A stretch of 64,000 nt of DNA from Streptomyces caniferus. Its GTDB lineage: Bacteria > Actinomycetota > Actinomycetes > Streptomycetales > Streptomycetaceae. A program made the position numbers and the translations under genes. The DNA lies in assembly GCF_009811555.1 (NCBI RefSeq), contig NZ_BLIN01000003.1, positions 1,302,001 through 1,366,000 on the forward strand, given 5' to 3'. Each line of letters starts with the position of its first letter. Position 1 is the first letter of the stretch. A model generated the notes under the pieces. That model had not been told where the DNA came from, did not search any database, and saw only the letters and a program-made list of their open reading frames with translations. Shown piece after piece: positions 18,306-25,801 of the stretch.

Positions 18306-19259
18306 TCATCCACGCCTCCGGACGGACTCCCGGCGGCCGATCGCCCGCGCGTCGAGTCCGGACAGCCCGCGCACCGCGACGAAGGCCTTCTCCCGGCCGG
18401 GCAGCGAGACCCGGCCGCGCAGCACGGCCTCGGGGTCGGCGGCGATCCGGGTCAGCAGCCGGTGGTAGATGCCGGCCATCGCGGCCACGCAGGCGCCGCT
18501 GCGCCGGTCGAGCATCGGCAGCAGCCGGAAGCCCTCGGCGAACAGCGCGCGGGCGCGTTGCACCTCGAAGTGCACCAGGCCGGTGAAGTCGGAGCCGGAC
18601 GGCGGCACGGGACGGTCGAAGCCCGCCGCGCAGCCGAACTTGGCGAGGTCCTCGGCCGGCAGGTACGTACGGCCGTTGCCGGCGTCCTCGCGAACGTCCC
18701 GGAGAATGTTGGTCAGTTGCAGGGCCAGGCCGAGGGTGTCGGCGTACTCGGCGGCGCGGTCGGCTTCCGGCGCGCCCGGTACGGTGCCGAACACGCCCAG
18801 CGAGAGCCGGCCGATGGCGCCGGCGACACAGCGGCAGTAGCCCCGCAGGTCGTCCCAGGTCTCGTAGGTCTCGCCGCGCACATCCATCAGCACGCCGTCG
18901 ATCAGCTCGTCGAGACCGTCCAGCGGCAGCGGGAAGCGGCGGGCGGCGTCGGTCAGCGCGACGGCCACCGGGTCGGTGTCGTCCTCCTCGATCCGGCCGT
19001 CCTTGATGCGCGCCAGCACCGCCCGGGTGTCCTCCAGGCGCCGTTGCTTGTCGGCGGGCTCCAGGGCGCCGTCGCCGATGTCGTCGACCCGGCGGGAGAA
19101 GGCGTAGAGCGCCGACATGGCCTGCCGCTTGTCGGACGGCAGCAGCCGGATGCCGTAGGCGAAGTTCCGTGCCTGCTGCCCGGTGATGGCCTCGCAGTAG
19201 CGGTACGCAGCGAGCACCGGCGCGGACGCGTGTGCGGTTGCCTCCACGGTCCGACTCAC
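18306..19259 (-). CDS. hpnD: Presqualene diphosphate synthase
   Basis: 317 aa, starting with GTG in a GTGA overlap with the hpnC stop. It is a squalene/phytoene synthase fold with two Asp-rich magnesium-binding motifs: VDDIGDG (Asp59-Asp63) and RDVRED (Asp188-Asp192), followed by NGRTYLPAEDL. HpnD condenses two farnesyl diphosphates to presqualene diphosphate, the substrate of HpnC. It keeps the conserved YCRCVAGAIG region, as true condensing enzymes do. 100 bp separate it from hpnE, the longest gap in the upper operon. Confidence 0.92.
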   Translation of the reverse strand: MSRTVEATAHASAPVLAAYRYCEAITGQQARNFAYGIRLLPSDKRQAMSALYAFSRRVDDIGDGALEPADKQRRLEDTRAVLARIKDGRIEEDDTDPVAVALTDAARRFPLPLDGLDELIDGVLMDVRGETYETWDDLRGYCRCVAGAIGRLSLGVFGTVPGAPEADRAAEYADTLGLALQLTNILRDVREDAGNGRTYLPAEDLAKFGCAAGFDRPVPPSGSDFTGLVHFEVQRARALFAEGFRLLPMLDRRSGACVAAMAGIYHRLLTRIAADPEAVLRGRVSLPGREKAFVAVRGLSGLDARAIGRRESVRRRG

Positions 19260-20203
19260 CCCTCTCTTCGCAATGTCGCCCCCACCTCGCGCAGCAGGCT
19301 GAGCTTGGTCGGCTTGGGCGGTCCAGGGAGTACGTCGTAATCGGCGGCCGCGACCGCCCGGAGTGCAGCGCGTCCGCCAGCCACGAAACCGGCCAGCAGC
19401 AGCTTGAGTCTGCCGTGGACGCTACCCACCAGCGGGGTGCCTTCACGCAGCAGCTCACGGGCGCGTTCGGCCTCGTAGGCGATCAGCGCGCGCACCGATG
19501 CGCCCCCGCTCGGCGCGGCCAGATCGGCCTCGTCGACACCGAAGCGTTTCATGTCCTCGGCGGGGAGGTAGACGCGGTCGCGCCCCAGGTCCTCGGCCAC
19601 GTCCTGGATGTGTTCGACGAGCTGCAGGGCGGTGCAGACCGCGTCGGAGCGGCGGATGCGTTCGGGGCTCGCGGTGCCGGTGAGGGCGAGGACGAGGCGG
19701 CCGACGGGGTTGGCGGACAGCTCGCAGTAGGCGGCCAGGTCGCCGTAGGTGCCGTAGCGGCTCACCCGCTGGTCCTGCCGGTTGGCCTCGATGAGGTCGA
19801 GGAACGGCTCGGGGGTCAGCGCACAGCGGCGGAGGGTCGGGCCGAGGCGGCGCAGCAGCGGATGCCCGGGGCCGGGGGCGCGGTCGCTGAACGCGCGGTG
19901 CAGGTCCGCTTCGAGGGCGTCCAGCAGCGCGGGCCGGTCGTCGTACTGTGCGCGGTCGAGCCCGAGGAGGACGGCATCGCCGCCGCCGGGGGCCAGATCG
20001 CCGTCACCGATGTCGTCGACGAGCCGGGCGAAGCCGTAGACGGCCATCAGATCGGTTCGCCAGGCACGGGGCAGGAAGAACGGTGCGACGGGGAAGTTCT
20101 CGTGTGCGGCCTGTTCGAGCACGGTGCGCGTCTGCTCCCGCCCGTCACCCGCCGCCCCCCTTCGGAGGAAGGCGCGACGCGCCTGCTCGTTGTCTCGGCT
20201 CAC
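19256..20203 (-). CDS. hpnC: Hydroxysqualene synthase
   Basis: 315 aa, the first gene of the hopanoid operon. The first Asp-rich motif is VDDIGDGD (Asp63-Asp67). The second is VAED at about 202-205 in HIQDVAEDLGRDR. HpnC converts presqualene diphosphate to hydroxysqualene. HpnC and HpnD are paralogues; I assign HpnC by the HENFPVAPFFLP N-terminal block and its order before hpnD. The GTG start at 20203 has no clear Shine-Dalgarno sequence. The promoter for the operon should lie in the 370 bp upstream. Confidence 0.9.
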   Translation of the reverse strand: MSRDNEQARRAFLRRGAAGDGREQTRTVLEQAAHENFPVAPFFLPRAWRTDLMAVYGFARLVDDIGDGDLAPGGGDAVLLGLDRAQYDDRPALLDALEADLHRAFSDRAPGPGHPLLRRLGPTLRRCALTPEPFLDLIEANRQDQRVSRYGTYGDLAAYCELSANPVGRLVLALTGTASPERIRRSDAVCTALQLVEHIQDVAEDLGRDRVYLPAEDMKRFGVDEADLAAPSGGASVRALIAYEAERARELLREGTPLVGSVHGRLKLLLAGFVAGGRAALRAVAAADYDVLPGPPKPTKLSLLREVGATLRREG

Positions 20204-20572
20204 CGGGGGCTGCCCGGCGCATTTCGGTGCCGGAGCGAACCAGTAGCCATTGCCGTCACGTCTCCCGTTCTACACCGCCAAGCTAAAACATCCTATTTCG
20301 GACACGCCGCAGCAGGCGCCGCGCCCGATCGGGCCCATATCGCCCGCTTGGGTGAGTGTTGCCCGAGATATACCTCTTGCGCTGTTCGGTACCCGTACAG
20401 CTTACGCCGTACGTCTCGCCCGCCTCCGAGGGGGTACCGAAGCCCCGGGCAACAATCCGTTCAACATCCCTTACGCCCGAACTCTTCCCGGCGTCAACGG
20501 AGTTGACCGTTTCCTCACGTTCGAAGGCCTCCGCGAGGCGGACTCACGGAGGCCTTCGGGTGCGGGACGGGC
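20204..20572. other. Intergenic region upstream of hpnC
   Basis: No gene is seen here. It should contain the hopanoid operon promoter on the minus strand: a TAGGAT hexamer (20290-20295 read leftward) is a possible -10 without a convincing -35. It also holds the terminator of the ABC-transporter operon near its right end. A moderately AT-rich stretch at 20260-20300 stands out from the surrounding sequence. Confidence 0.4.
20522..20558 (-). terminator. Terminator of the polyol-phosphate/ABC operon
   Basis: A perfect 12-bp inverted repeat, arms 20522-20533 and 20547-20558 with a 13-base loop, starts 14 bp beyond the stop of the ABC ATPase gene. It separates this operon from the hpnC promoter region. 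No U-tract is visible. Confidence 0.8.
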
Positions 20573-21376
20573 CTATTTGCCCGTCTCCTTCTCGTACGCC
20601 TTGATGACCTCGTCCGTCGGGCCGTCCATCAGCAGCTCGCCGCGCTCCAGCCACAGGACCCGGTCACAGGTGTCGCGGATCGACTTGTTGTTGTGGCTGA
20701 CGAGGAAGACGGTGCCGGCTTCCTTGCGCAGTTCGCGGATGCGGGCCTCGGAGCGCTTCTGGAAGCTGCGGTCGCCGGTGGCCAGCGCCTCGTCGATCAT
20801 CAGCACGTCGTGGTCCTTGGCCGCGGCGATGGAGAACCGCAGGCGGGCGGCCATGCCGGAGGAATAGGTGCGCATCGGCAGCGAGATGAAGTCGCCCTTC
20901 TCGTTGATGCCGGAGAAGTCGACGATGCCGTCGTAGCGCTCGCGGACCTGCTCGCGGCTCATGCCCATGGCCAGGCCGCCGAGGAGGACGTTCTTCTCGC
21001 CGGTCAGGTCGTTCATCAGCGCCGCGTTCACGCCCAGCAGCGAGGGCTGGCCGTGGGTGTAGACCTTGCCGCGCTCGGCGGGCAGCAGGCCGGCGACCGC
21101 CTTGAGCAGCGTCGACTTGCCCGAACCGTTGGAGCCGATCAGACCGATCGACTCGCCGCGGTAGGCGGTGAAGGAGACCCCCTTGACCGCATGCACCTCG
21201 CGCACGCCCGAGGAGGGCTTGCGGCGCACGATGCGGTTCAGCGCCGCGGTGGCGCTGCCCTTGCCGGCACCCGTGCCGTAGACGCGGTAGACGATGTGCA
21301 GATCGTCCGCGATCACGGTCGGGATGCGCGACTCGGCGGCCTTGGTCGGCTCGATGCCGTTCTTCTGTTCAGCCAC
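20573..21376 (-). CDS. ABC transporter ATPase, TagH-like polysaccharide/polyol export
   Basis: 267 aa. The GTG at 21376 overlaps the permease stop by 8 bp and has GAGGAG about 11 bases upstream. Walker A is GSNGSGKST (81-89), the signature is SSGMAAR (172-178), Walker B is VLMIDE (191-196) and the switch His is 228 (VSHN). The degenerate signature and the DEALATGD D-loop are typical of TagH/RfbE/Wzt ATPases that export teichoic acids and O-antigens. It forms an exporter with the adjacent permease and is the last gene of the seven-gene operon. Confidence 0.9.
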   Translation of the reverse strand: MAEQKNGIEPTKAAESRIPTVIADDLHIVYRVYGTGAGKGSATAALNRIVRRKPSSGVREVHAVKGVSFTAYRGESIGLIGSNGSGKSTLLKAVAGLLPAERGKVYTHGQPSLLGVNAALMNDLTGEKNVLLGGLAMGMSREQVRERYDGIVDFSGINEKGDFISLPMRTYSSGMAARLRFSIAAAKDHDVLMIDEALATGDRSFQKRSEARIRELRKEAGTVFLVSHNNKSIRDTCDRVLWLERGELLMDGPTDEVIKAYEKETGK

Positions 21377-22307
21377 GTCCGTACCGCTCCTCAGCCTTCC
21401 AGAAGTACACAAAGCCGACCACGCCCATCAGCAGCGCCCAGCCGCCGGCGAACGCCCACACATGCGGCGGCAGCTTCGCGGAGGTGAAGCTGTCGATCAG
21501 CGCGAAGCGCATCAGGTCGATGTAGACGGCGGCCGGGTTGGCGTTGAGCAGGACCTCCACGAACTGCGGGACGTGCTTGCCCTTCAGGATCAGGTCGATG
21601 CTGAACATCACGCCGGACGCGTACATCCAGGTCCGCATGATGAAGGGCATCAGCTGCGCCAGGTCCGGGGTCTTCGCCCCCAGGCGCGCCATGACCATCG
21701 CCAGGCCCGTGTTGAAGAGGAACTGCAGCGCCAGCGCCGGCAGGGCGAGCAGCCACGACCAGGTCGGGATCTGCCCGAAGCCGAGCAGGATGATCACCAG
21801 GACGCCCATGGAGAACAGCAGCTGCTGGAGCTGCATCAGGCAGAACGAGATCGGCAGGCAGGCCCGCGGGAAGTGCAGCGCCCGCACCAGGCCGAGGTTG
21901 CCGGAGATCGCCCGGGTACCCGCCATCACCGAGCTCTGGGTGAAGGTGAAGATGAAGACGCCGGTCACCAGGAACGGCACGAAGTCGGGGACGCCCCGGC
22001 TCGTGCCGATCAGCACACCGAAGATCAAGTAGTAGACGGCCGCGTTGAGCAGCGGCGTCGCCACCTGCCAGACCTGGCCCAGCTTGGCCTGGCTGTACTG
22101 CGCCGTCAGCTTGGCGCTGGCGAAGGCGGAGATGAAATGCCGCCGGTCCCACAGCTGCCGGACGTACGCGGGCAGGCTGGGGCGGGCCCCGCTCTGCGAG
22201 AGCCCGTACTTCTGGGCCCGCTGGGCAGGTGTGAGCCCCTCATCGGAAGATGGCGGGGCACTCATGGCGACCGCACTGTCGTGCGTGGTCTCGCTCACAG
22301 TTGACAC
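21369..22307 (-). CDS. ABC-2 type permease, TagG-like
   Basis: 312 aa from GTG at 22307 (GAGG seven bases upstream; later in-frame starts are possible). An acidic/Ser-rich cytosolic N-terminus of about 60 residues precedes six hydrophobic segments, including NAAVYYLIFGVLIG, FLVTGVFIFTF and a last one near WALLMGVVGFVYFW. It has the conserved TAQYSQAKLGQVWQVATPL amphipathic entry of polysaccharide/polyol-phosphate exporters. It pairs with the overlapping ATPase gene. The likely cargo is the lipid-linked product of the five enzymes upstream. Confidence 0.88.
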   Translation of the reverse strand: MSTVSETTHDSAVAMSAPPSSDEGLTPAQRAQKYGLSQSGARPSLPAYVRQLWDRRHFISAFASAKLTAQYSQAKLGQVWQVATPLLNAAVYYLIFGVLIGTSRGVPDFVPFLVTGVFIFTFTQSSVMAGTRAISGNLGLVRALHFPRACLPISFCLMQLQQLLFSMGVLVIILLGFGQIPTWSWLLALPALALQFLFNTGLAMVMARLGAKTPDLAQLMPFIMRTWMYASGVMFSIDLILKGKHVPQFVEVLLNANPAAVYIDLMRFALIDSFTSAKLPPHVWAFAGGWALLMGVVGFVYFWKAEERYGRG

Positions 22308-22376
22308 TTTCGTCCTCAAGGTGCGCTGCCGGGGCCACGCCCCGGTTCGCGCCTGATGCTCTCAGATACGAGCTTG

Positions 22377-23249
22377 TCAGATGACGGGAGGGCGGCCCAG
22401 TCGGGTCAGTCGCCAAACGGTAGCCCACTTCATGGGGCGCCTGGGACCGCACGGGCTCACCCAGCCCTCCTTGAAGCCGCCCAGCCAGGCCCGCAGCGCC
22501 GGCCGAGACGGCCGGCGGGCGAGGGTGAGCAGGAACCAGACACCGAGATAGACCGGAACCATCGGTGCGGGGAGGTTGCGCCGGGCCAGCCACACACGGT
22601 TACGGGCCACCATCCGGTGGTAGACCGCGTGCCGGGCGGGCGCCGTCGTCGGGTGGAAGAGCACCATGTCCGACCGGTAGTCGATCTGCCAGCCGGCGTC
22701 CAGCGCCCGCCAGGCCAGGTCGGTCTCCTCGTGGGCGTAGAAGAAGTCGTCGGGCAGTCCGCCGACCTCCTCGAACACATGCGTGCGGACCGCGTTCGCA
22801 CCACCGAGGAAGGTGGTGACCCGCGACGAGCGCATGGGGTCCGAGGCTCGCAGCCGCGGCACATGGCGGCGCTGGGTCTCGCCCGTGTCCGGATCCGCGA
22901 TCCGGAAGCTGATGATCCCGAGCTCGGGGTCCGCGGCGAAGGCCTCCCGGCACAGCTCCGCGGTGTCCTCCCGGGCCAGCAGGCCGTCGTCGTCGAGGAA
23001 GAGCAGGACGTCGACGTCGCTGCCGCCGGGTCCGAACGCCTCGATGCCGACATTGCGGCCTGCCGGGATGCCGACGTTCTCCGGCAGCTCGACGGTCCGT
23101 ACGCCCTCGGGGAGCTCGGGCAGCGGCGAACCGTTGCCCACGACGGCGACCTCGACCGGGTCGCCGTCCTGCTTGGCGACCGAGTCGAGCAGCGCCCGCA
23201 GCTCCTCCGGGCGGTTGCCCATGGTGATGATGACCGCGCCGACCTTCAT
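22377..23249 (-). CDS. GT2-family glycosyltransferase
   Basis: 290 aa from ATG at 23249 with GAGGAG five bases upstream. It has the GT-A fold: VGAVIITMGNRPEELRALLDS start, VELPENVGIPAGRNVGIEAFG, and a metal-binding DDD in LLFLDDDG. Then comes an FLGGANAVRTHVFEEVGGLPDDFFYAHEETDLAWR acceptor region of which only the pattern matters: GG, then E-x-D-L-x-W-R, as in rhamnosyl-type GT2 enzymes. There is a hydrophobic segment near the C-terminus (VPVYLGVWFLLTLA). It lies between the phosphotransferase and the exporter genes, so it probably decorates the exported lipid or polymer. Confidence 0.88.
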   Translation of the reverse strand: MKVGAVIITMGNRPEELRALLDSVAKQDGDPVEVAVVGNGSPLPELPEGVRTVELPENVGIPAGRNVGIEAFGPGGSDVDVLLFLDDDGLLAREDTAELCREAFAADPELGIISFRIADPDTGETQRRHVPRLRASDPMRSSRVTTFLGGANAVRTHVFEEVGGLPDDFFYAHEETDLAWRALDAGWQIDYRSDMVLFHPTTAPARHAVYHRMVARNRVWLARRNLPAPMVPVYLGVWFLLTLARRPSRPALRAWLGGFKEGWVSPCGPRRPMKWATVWRLTRLGRPPVI

Positions 23250-23257
23250 CGCGCTCC

Positions 23258-24037
23258 TCACTTCAGCCTGCTCGACGCCAGGATGGACACCAGGTGCAGC
23301 AGGGACTGCAGGAGCGCGATGCCGGCCAGCACGGCGACACCGAGCCTCGAGAAGAACAGGTCGCCCCTGATCGTGTCCAGGACCGCCAGGGCCAGGATCA
23401 GCAGGGACGCCTCCACCCCGAGGACGAGGCGGTGGAACTTCAGCGCCGCGGCGGCCTTGCGGGCCAGCGCCATGCCGGACGAACGCGGCTCGGACGCCGC
23501 CTCCTTGACCGGCGGGAGACCGCCCTGATGGCGGGCGACACCGACGAGGTCGGTCTCGGCCTTGATCAGGATGGCACCGAGAGCGGCGAGGGTGCCGAGG
23601 AAGGCCCACAGCCAGTCGATCCGCCCGGAGCCCCACAGGTCGGCGGCGCGCAGGCCGAAGCCGACCAGGACCGCCGCGTCGCACAGGTAGGCGCCGACCC
23701 GGTCCAGGTACACCCCGCCGAGGGAGAACTGCTTCTTCCAGCGGGCGACCTCGCCGTCGACACAGTCGAGCAGCAGGTAGAGCTGGACCATCAGCACGCC
23801 GAGCAGCGCCCCCGGAATCCCCGGCACCAGCAGGGCGGGGGCGGCGAGGACGCCGGCGACGGTCATCACGTAGGTCAGCTGGTTGGGCGTGATCCGCGTG
23901 TTCACCAGGTGGCGGTCGATGCGCAGCGAGATCTCGCGCATGTAGAGCCGGCCGGCCCAGTGCTCGCCGCTCCGCCGGTCCTTCACCCCCGGGGGGTGAA
24001 CGACCGGGCGGAGCTCAGCTACCGATGGCTTGTGCAT
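23258..24037 (-). CDS. CDP-alcohol phosphotransferase-like protein lacking the fourth Asp
   Basis: About 259 aa; starts at 24037 (listed) or 24052, both inside the preceding gene. It is a membrane protein of the CDP-alcohol phosphatidyltransferase family, with the signature D91-x2-D94-G-x2-A-R-x8-G108-x3-D112. The position expected to hold the fourth Asp (116) is Ala (LDRVGAYLCD). In known members that Asp is the proposed catalytic base. The protein may be inactive alone, use another residue, or work with the second family member in this operon. Hydrophobic segments are otherwise as expected. Confidence 0.8.
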   Translation of the reverse strand: MHKPSVAELRPVVHPPGVKDRRSGEHWAGRLYMREISLRIDRHLVNTRITPNQLTYVMTVAGVLAAPALLVPGIPGALLGVLMVQLYLLLDCVDGEVARWKKQFSLGGVYLDRVGAYLCDAAVLVGFGLRAADLWGSGRIDWLWAFLGTLAALGAILIKAETDLVGVARHQGGLPPVKEAASEPRSSGMALARKAAAALKFHRLVLGVEASLLILALAVLDTIRGDLFFSRLGVAVLAGIALLQSLLHLVSILASSRLK

Positions 24038-25076
24038 AGTCGGCGTAAGCATCCCTGATCTGGTCGGTGGACAGGTCGAGGTGCTCCAGGATGGTGTAGC
24101 GCCCCGGACGGGTCTTGGGTGCGTACTCGACGGCCTGGACGAATTCCTCGTCGGTGAAGCCGATCTCGCCCGGCGTGACCGGCAGGCCGTGCCGGCGCAG
24201 CACCTCGACCATCAGGTCACGCGTCTCCTTGTCCCCGCGCAGATGCGTGGCGAAGGCCGCGGCGAGGCCGCACTGTTCGCCGTGGCTCGCCGCGCGCTTG
24301 GGGTAGAGGATGTCGAGCGCGTGGTTGATCTCGTGGCAGGCGCCGGACGCCGGACGGCTGTCGCCGGCCACCGACATCGAGATGCCGGTCAGGACCAGGC
24401 CCTCGGCCAGCACCTGGAGGAAGGCGTCGTCGCCGACCCCGCCGGGGTGGCGGAGCACGGCCTCGCCGGCCTGGCGTGCCATGGCGGCGGCCAGGCCGTC
24501 GATCGCCTCGCCGGTCTCCCGGTGCGAGAGCTCCCAGTCCGCGACCGCGGAGATGTTGGAGATCGCGTCACCGATGCCGGAGCGGACGAACCGGACCGGG
24601 GCCTCGCGGATGATGTCGAGGTCGATCACCACGGCGATCGGGTTCGGCACACCGTAGGAGCCGCGGCCCGCGTCGTTGTCGAGGGTGGCGACCGGCGAGC
24701 ACAGGCCGTCGTGCGACAGGTTCGTCGCGACGGCGACCAGCGGCAGGCCGATGCGCGCCGCGGCGAACTTGGCGCAGTCGATGATCTTGCCGCCGCCGAG
24801 GCCCACGACCGCGTCGTAGTGCCCCTTCTTCATGGCGTCGGCGAGCTTGATCGCTTCGTCCAGGGTGCCGCCGCCGACCTCGTACCACTCGGCGCCCGGC
24901 AGCGCGGGGGACAGCCGCTCGCGCAGCCGTGCCCCCGAGCCGCCGCTGATCGCGATGGCGAGCTTGCCCGACGCGGAGATGCGCTGATCGGCCAGCAGGC
25001 CCGCCAGGTCGTCCAGGGCGCCGGCGTTGATGTCAACGACTACCGGGGACGGAATGAGGCGGGTCAGTACTGGCAT
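24015..25076 (-). CDS. Glycerol-1-phosphate dehydrogenase-like enzyme (AraM/EgsA family)
   Basis: 353 aa. The ATG at 25076 overlaps the nucleotidyltransferase stop by 13 bp. It has the NAD(P) loop GLGGGKIIDCAK (92-103) and the metal ligands of the family: Asp170 (GIGDAIS), His248 (SGACHEINH) and His265 (SHGEQCG). Members reduce dihydroxyacetone phosphate to sn-glycerol 1-phosphate, or act on related ketose phosphates; iron-containing alcohol dehydrogenase is the generic name. Beside a nucleotidyltransferase and CDP-alcohol phosphotransferases it probably makes the polyol phosphate that is then activated. The exact substrate is not visible. Confidence 0.85.
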   Translation of the reverse strand: MPVLTRLIPSPVVVDINAGALDDLAGLLADQRISASGKLAIAISGGSGARLRERLSPALPGAEWYEVGGGTLDEAIKLADAMKKGHYDAVVGLGGGKIIDCAKFAAARIGLPLVAVATNLSHDGLCSPVATLDNDAGRGSYGVPNPIAVVIDLDIIREAPVRFVRSGIGDAISNISAVADWELSHRETGEAIDGLAAAMARQAGEAVLRHPGGVGDDAFLQVLAEGLVLTGISMSVAGDSRPASGACHEINHALDILYPKRAASHGEQCGLAAAFATHLRGDKETRDLMVEVLRRHGLPVTPGEIGFTDEEFVQAVEYAPKTRPGRYTILEHLDLSTDQIRDAYADYAQAIGS

Positions 25077-25801
25077 GCGATGTCACGGCCCTTCGCCAGG
25101 TCGTCGTGGTTGTCGATCTCGACCCACTTGACGTCGCCGATCGGGGCCACGTCCACCTTGAAGCCGCGGTTGACGAGCTCCTGGTAGCCGTCCTCGTAGT
25201 AGAGGTCGGGGTCCCGCTCGAAGGTGGTCTTCAGGGCGTCGGCGAGCTCCTCGGCGGCCTCGCCCTCGATGAGGGTGACACCGATGTACTCGCCGGTGGC
25301 CTCGGACGGGTCCATCAGCTTGGTGATCTTCTGGACGCCCTTGGCGGGGTCCACGACGACCTTCATCTCCTCGTCGGCGAGCTGCTTGACGGTGTCCAGC
25401 GCGAGGATGATCTTCTGGCCGTTGCCGCGGGCGGCGAGCAGGGTCTTCTCGACGGAGACCGGGTGCACGGTGTCGCCGTTGGCGAGGATCACGGTGTGCT
25501 TGATGGAGTCACGGCCGCACCACAGGGAGTAGGCGTTGTTCCACTCCTCGGCCTTGTCGTTGTCGATGAGGGTGAGCTTGAGGCCGTACTTCTGCTCCAG
25601 GGCCTCCTTGCGCTCGTAGACGGCTTCCTTCCGGTAGCCGACGATGATCGCGACCTCGGTCAGGCCGATCTCGGCGAAGTTGCCGAGGGTCAGGTCGAGG
25701 ATGGTCGTGTCCCCGTCGACCGGCACCAGAGCCTTGGGCAGGGTGTCGGTGTAGGGGCGCAGACGCCGTCCGGCGCCGGCAGCCAGCACGAGGCCGATCA
25801 T
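25064..25801 (-). CDS. Nucleotidyltransferase (sugar/polyol-phosphate, probably CTP-dependent)
   Basis: 245 aa. Its ATG overlaps the stop of the large phosphotransferase gene as ATGA. It has the NTP-transferase motif LVLAAGAGRRLRP with Lys24 (LPKALVP), a metal-binding Asp in VILANGDTVHP, and a final Asp in WVEIDNHDDL. The overall pattern (NAYSLWCGRD) resembles LicC-type phosphocholine cytidylyltransferases and archaeal inositol-phosphate cytidylyltransferases. CTP use is inferred from the two CDP-alcohol phosphotransferases flanking it. It probably activates the alcohol phosphate made by the next gene. Confidence 0.85.
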   Translation of the reverse strand: MIGLVLAAGAGRRLRPYTDTLPKALVPVDGDTTILDLTLGNFAEIGLTEVAIIVGYRKEAVYERKEALEQKYGLKLTLIDNDKAEEWNNAYSLWCGRDSIKHTVILANGDTVHPVSVEKTLLAARGNGQKIILALDTVKQLADEEMKVVVDPAKGVQKITKLMDPSEATGEYIGVTLIEGEAAEELADALKTTFERDPDLYYEDGYQELVNRGFKVDVAPIGDVKWVEIDNHDDLAKGRDIACQY

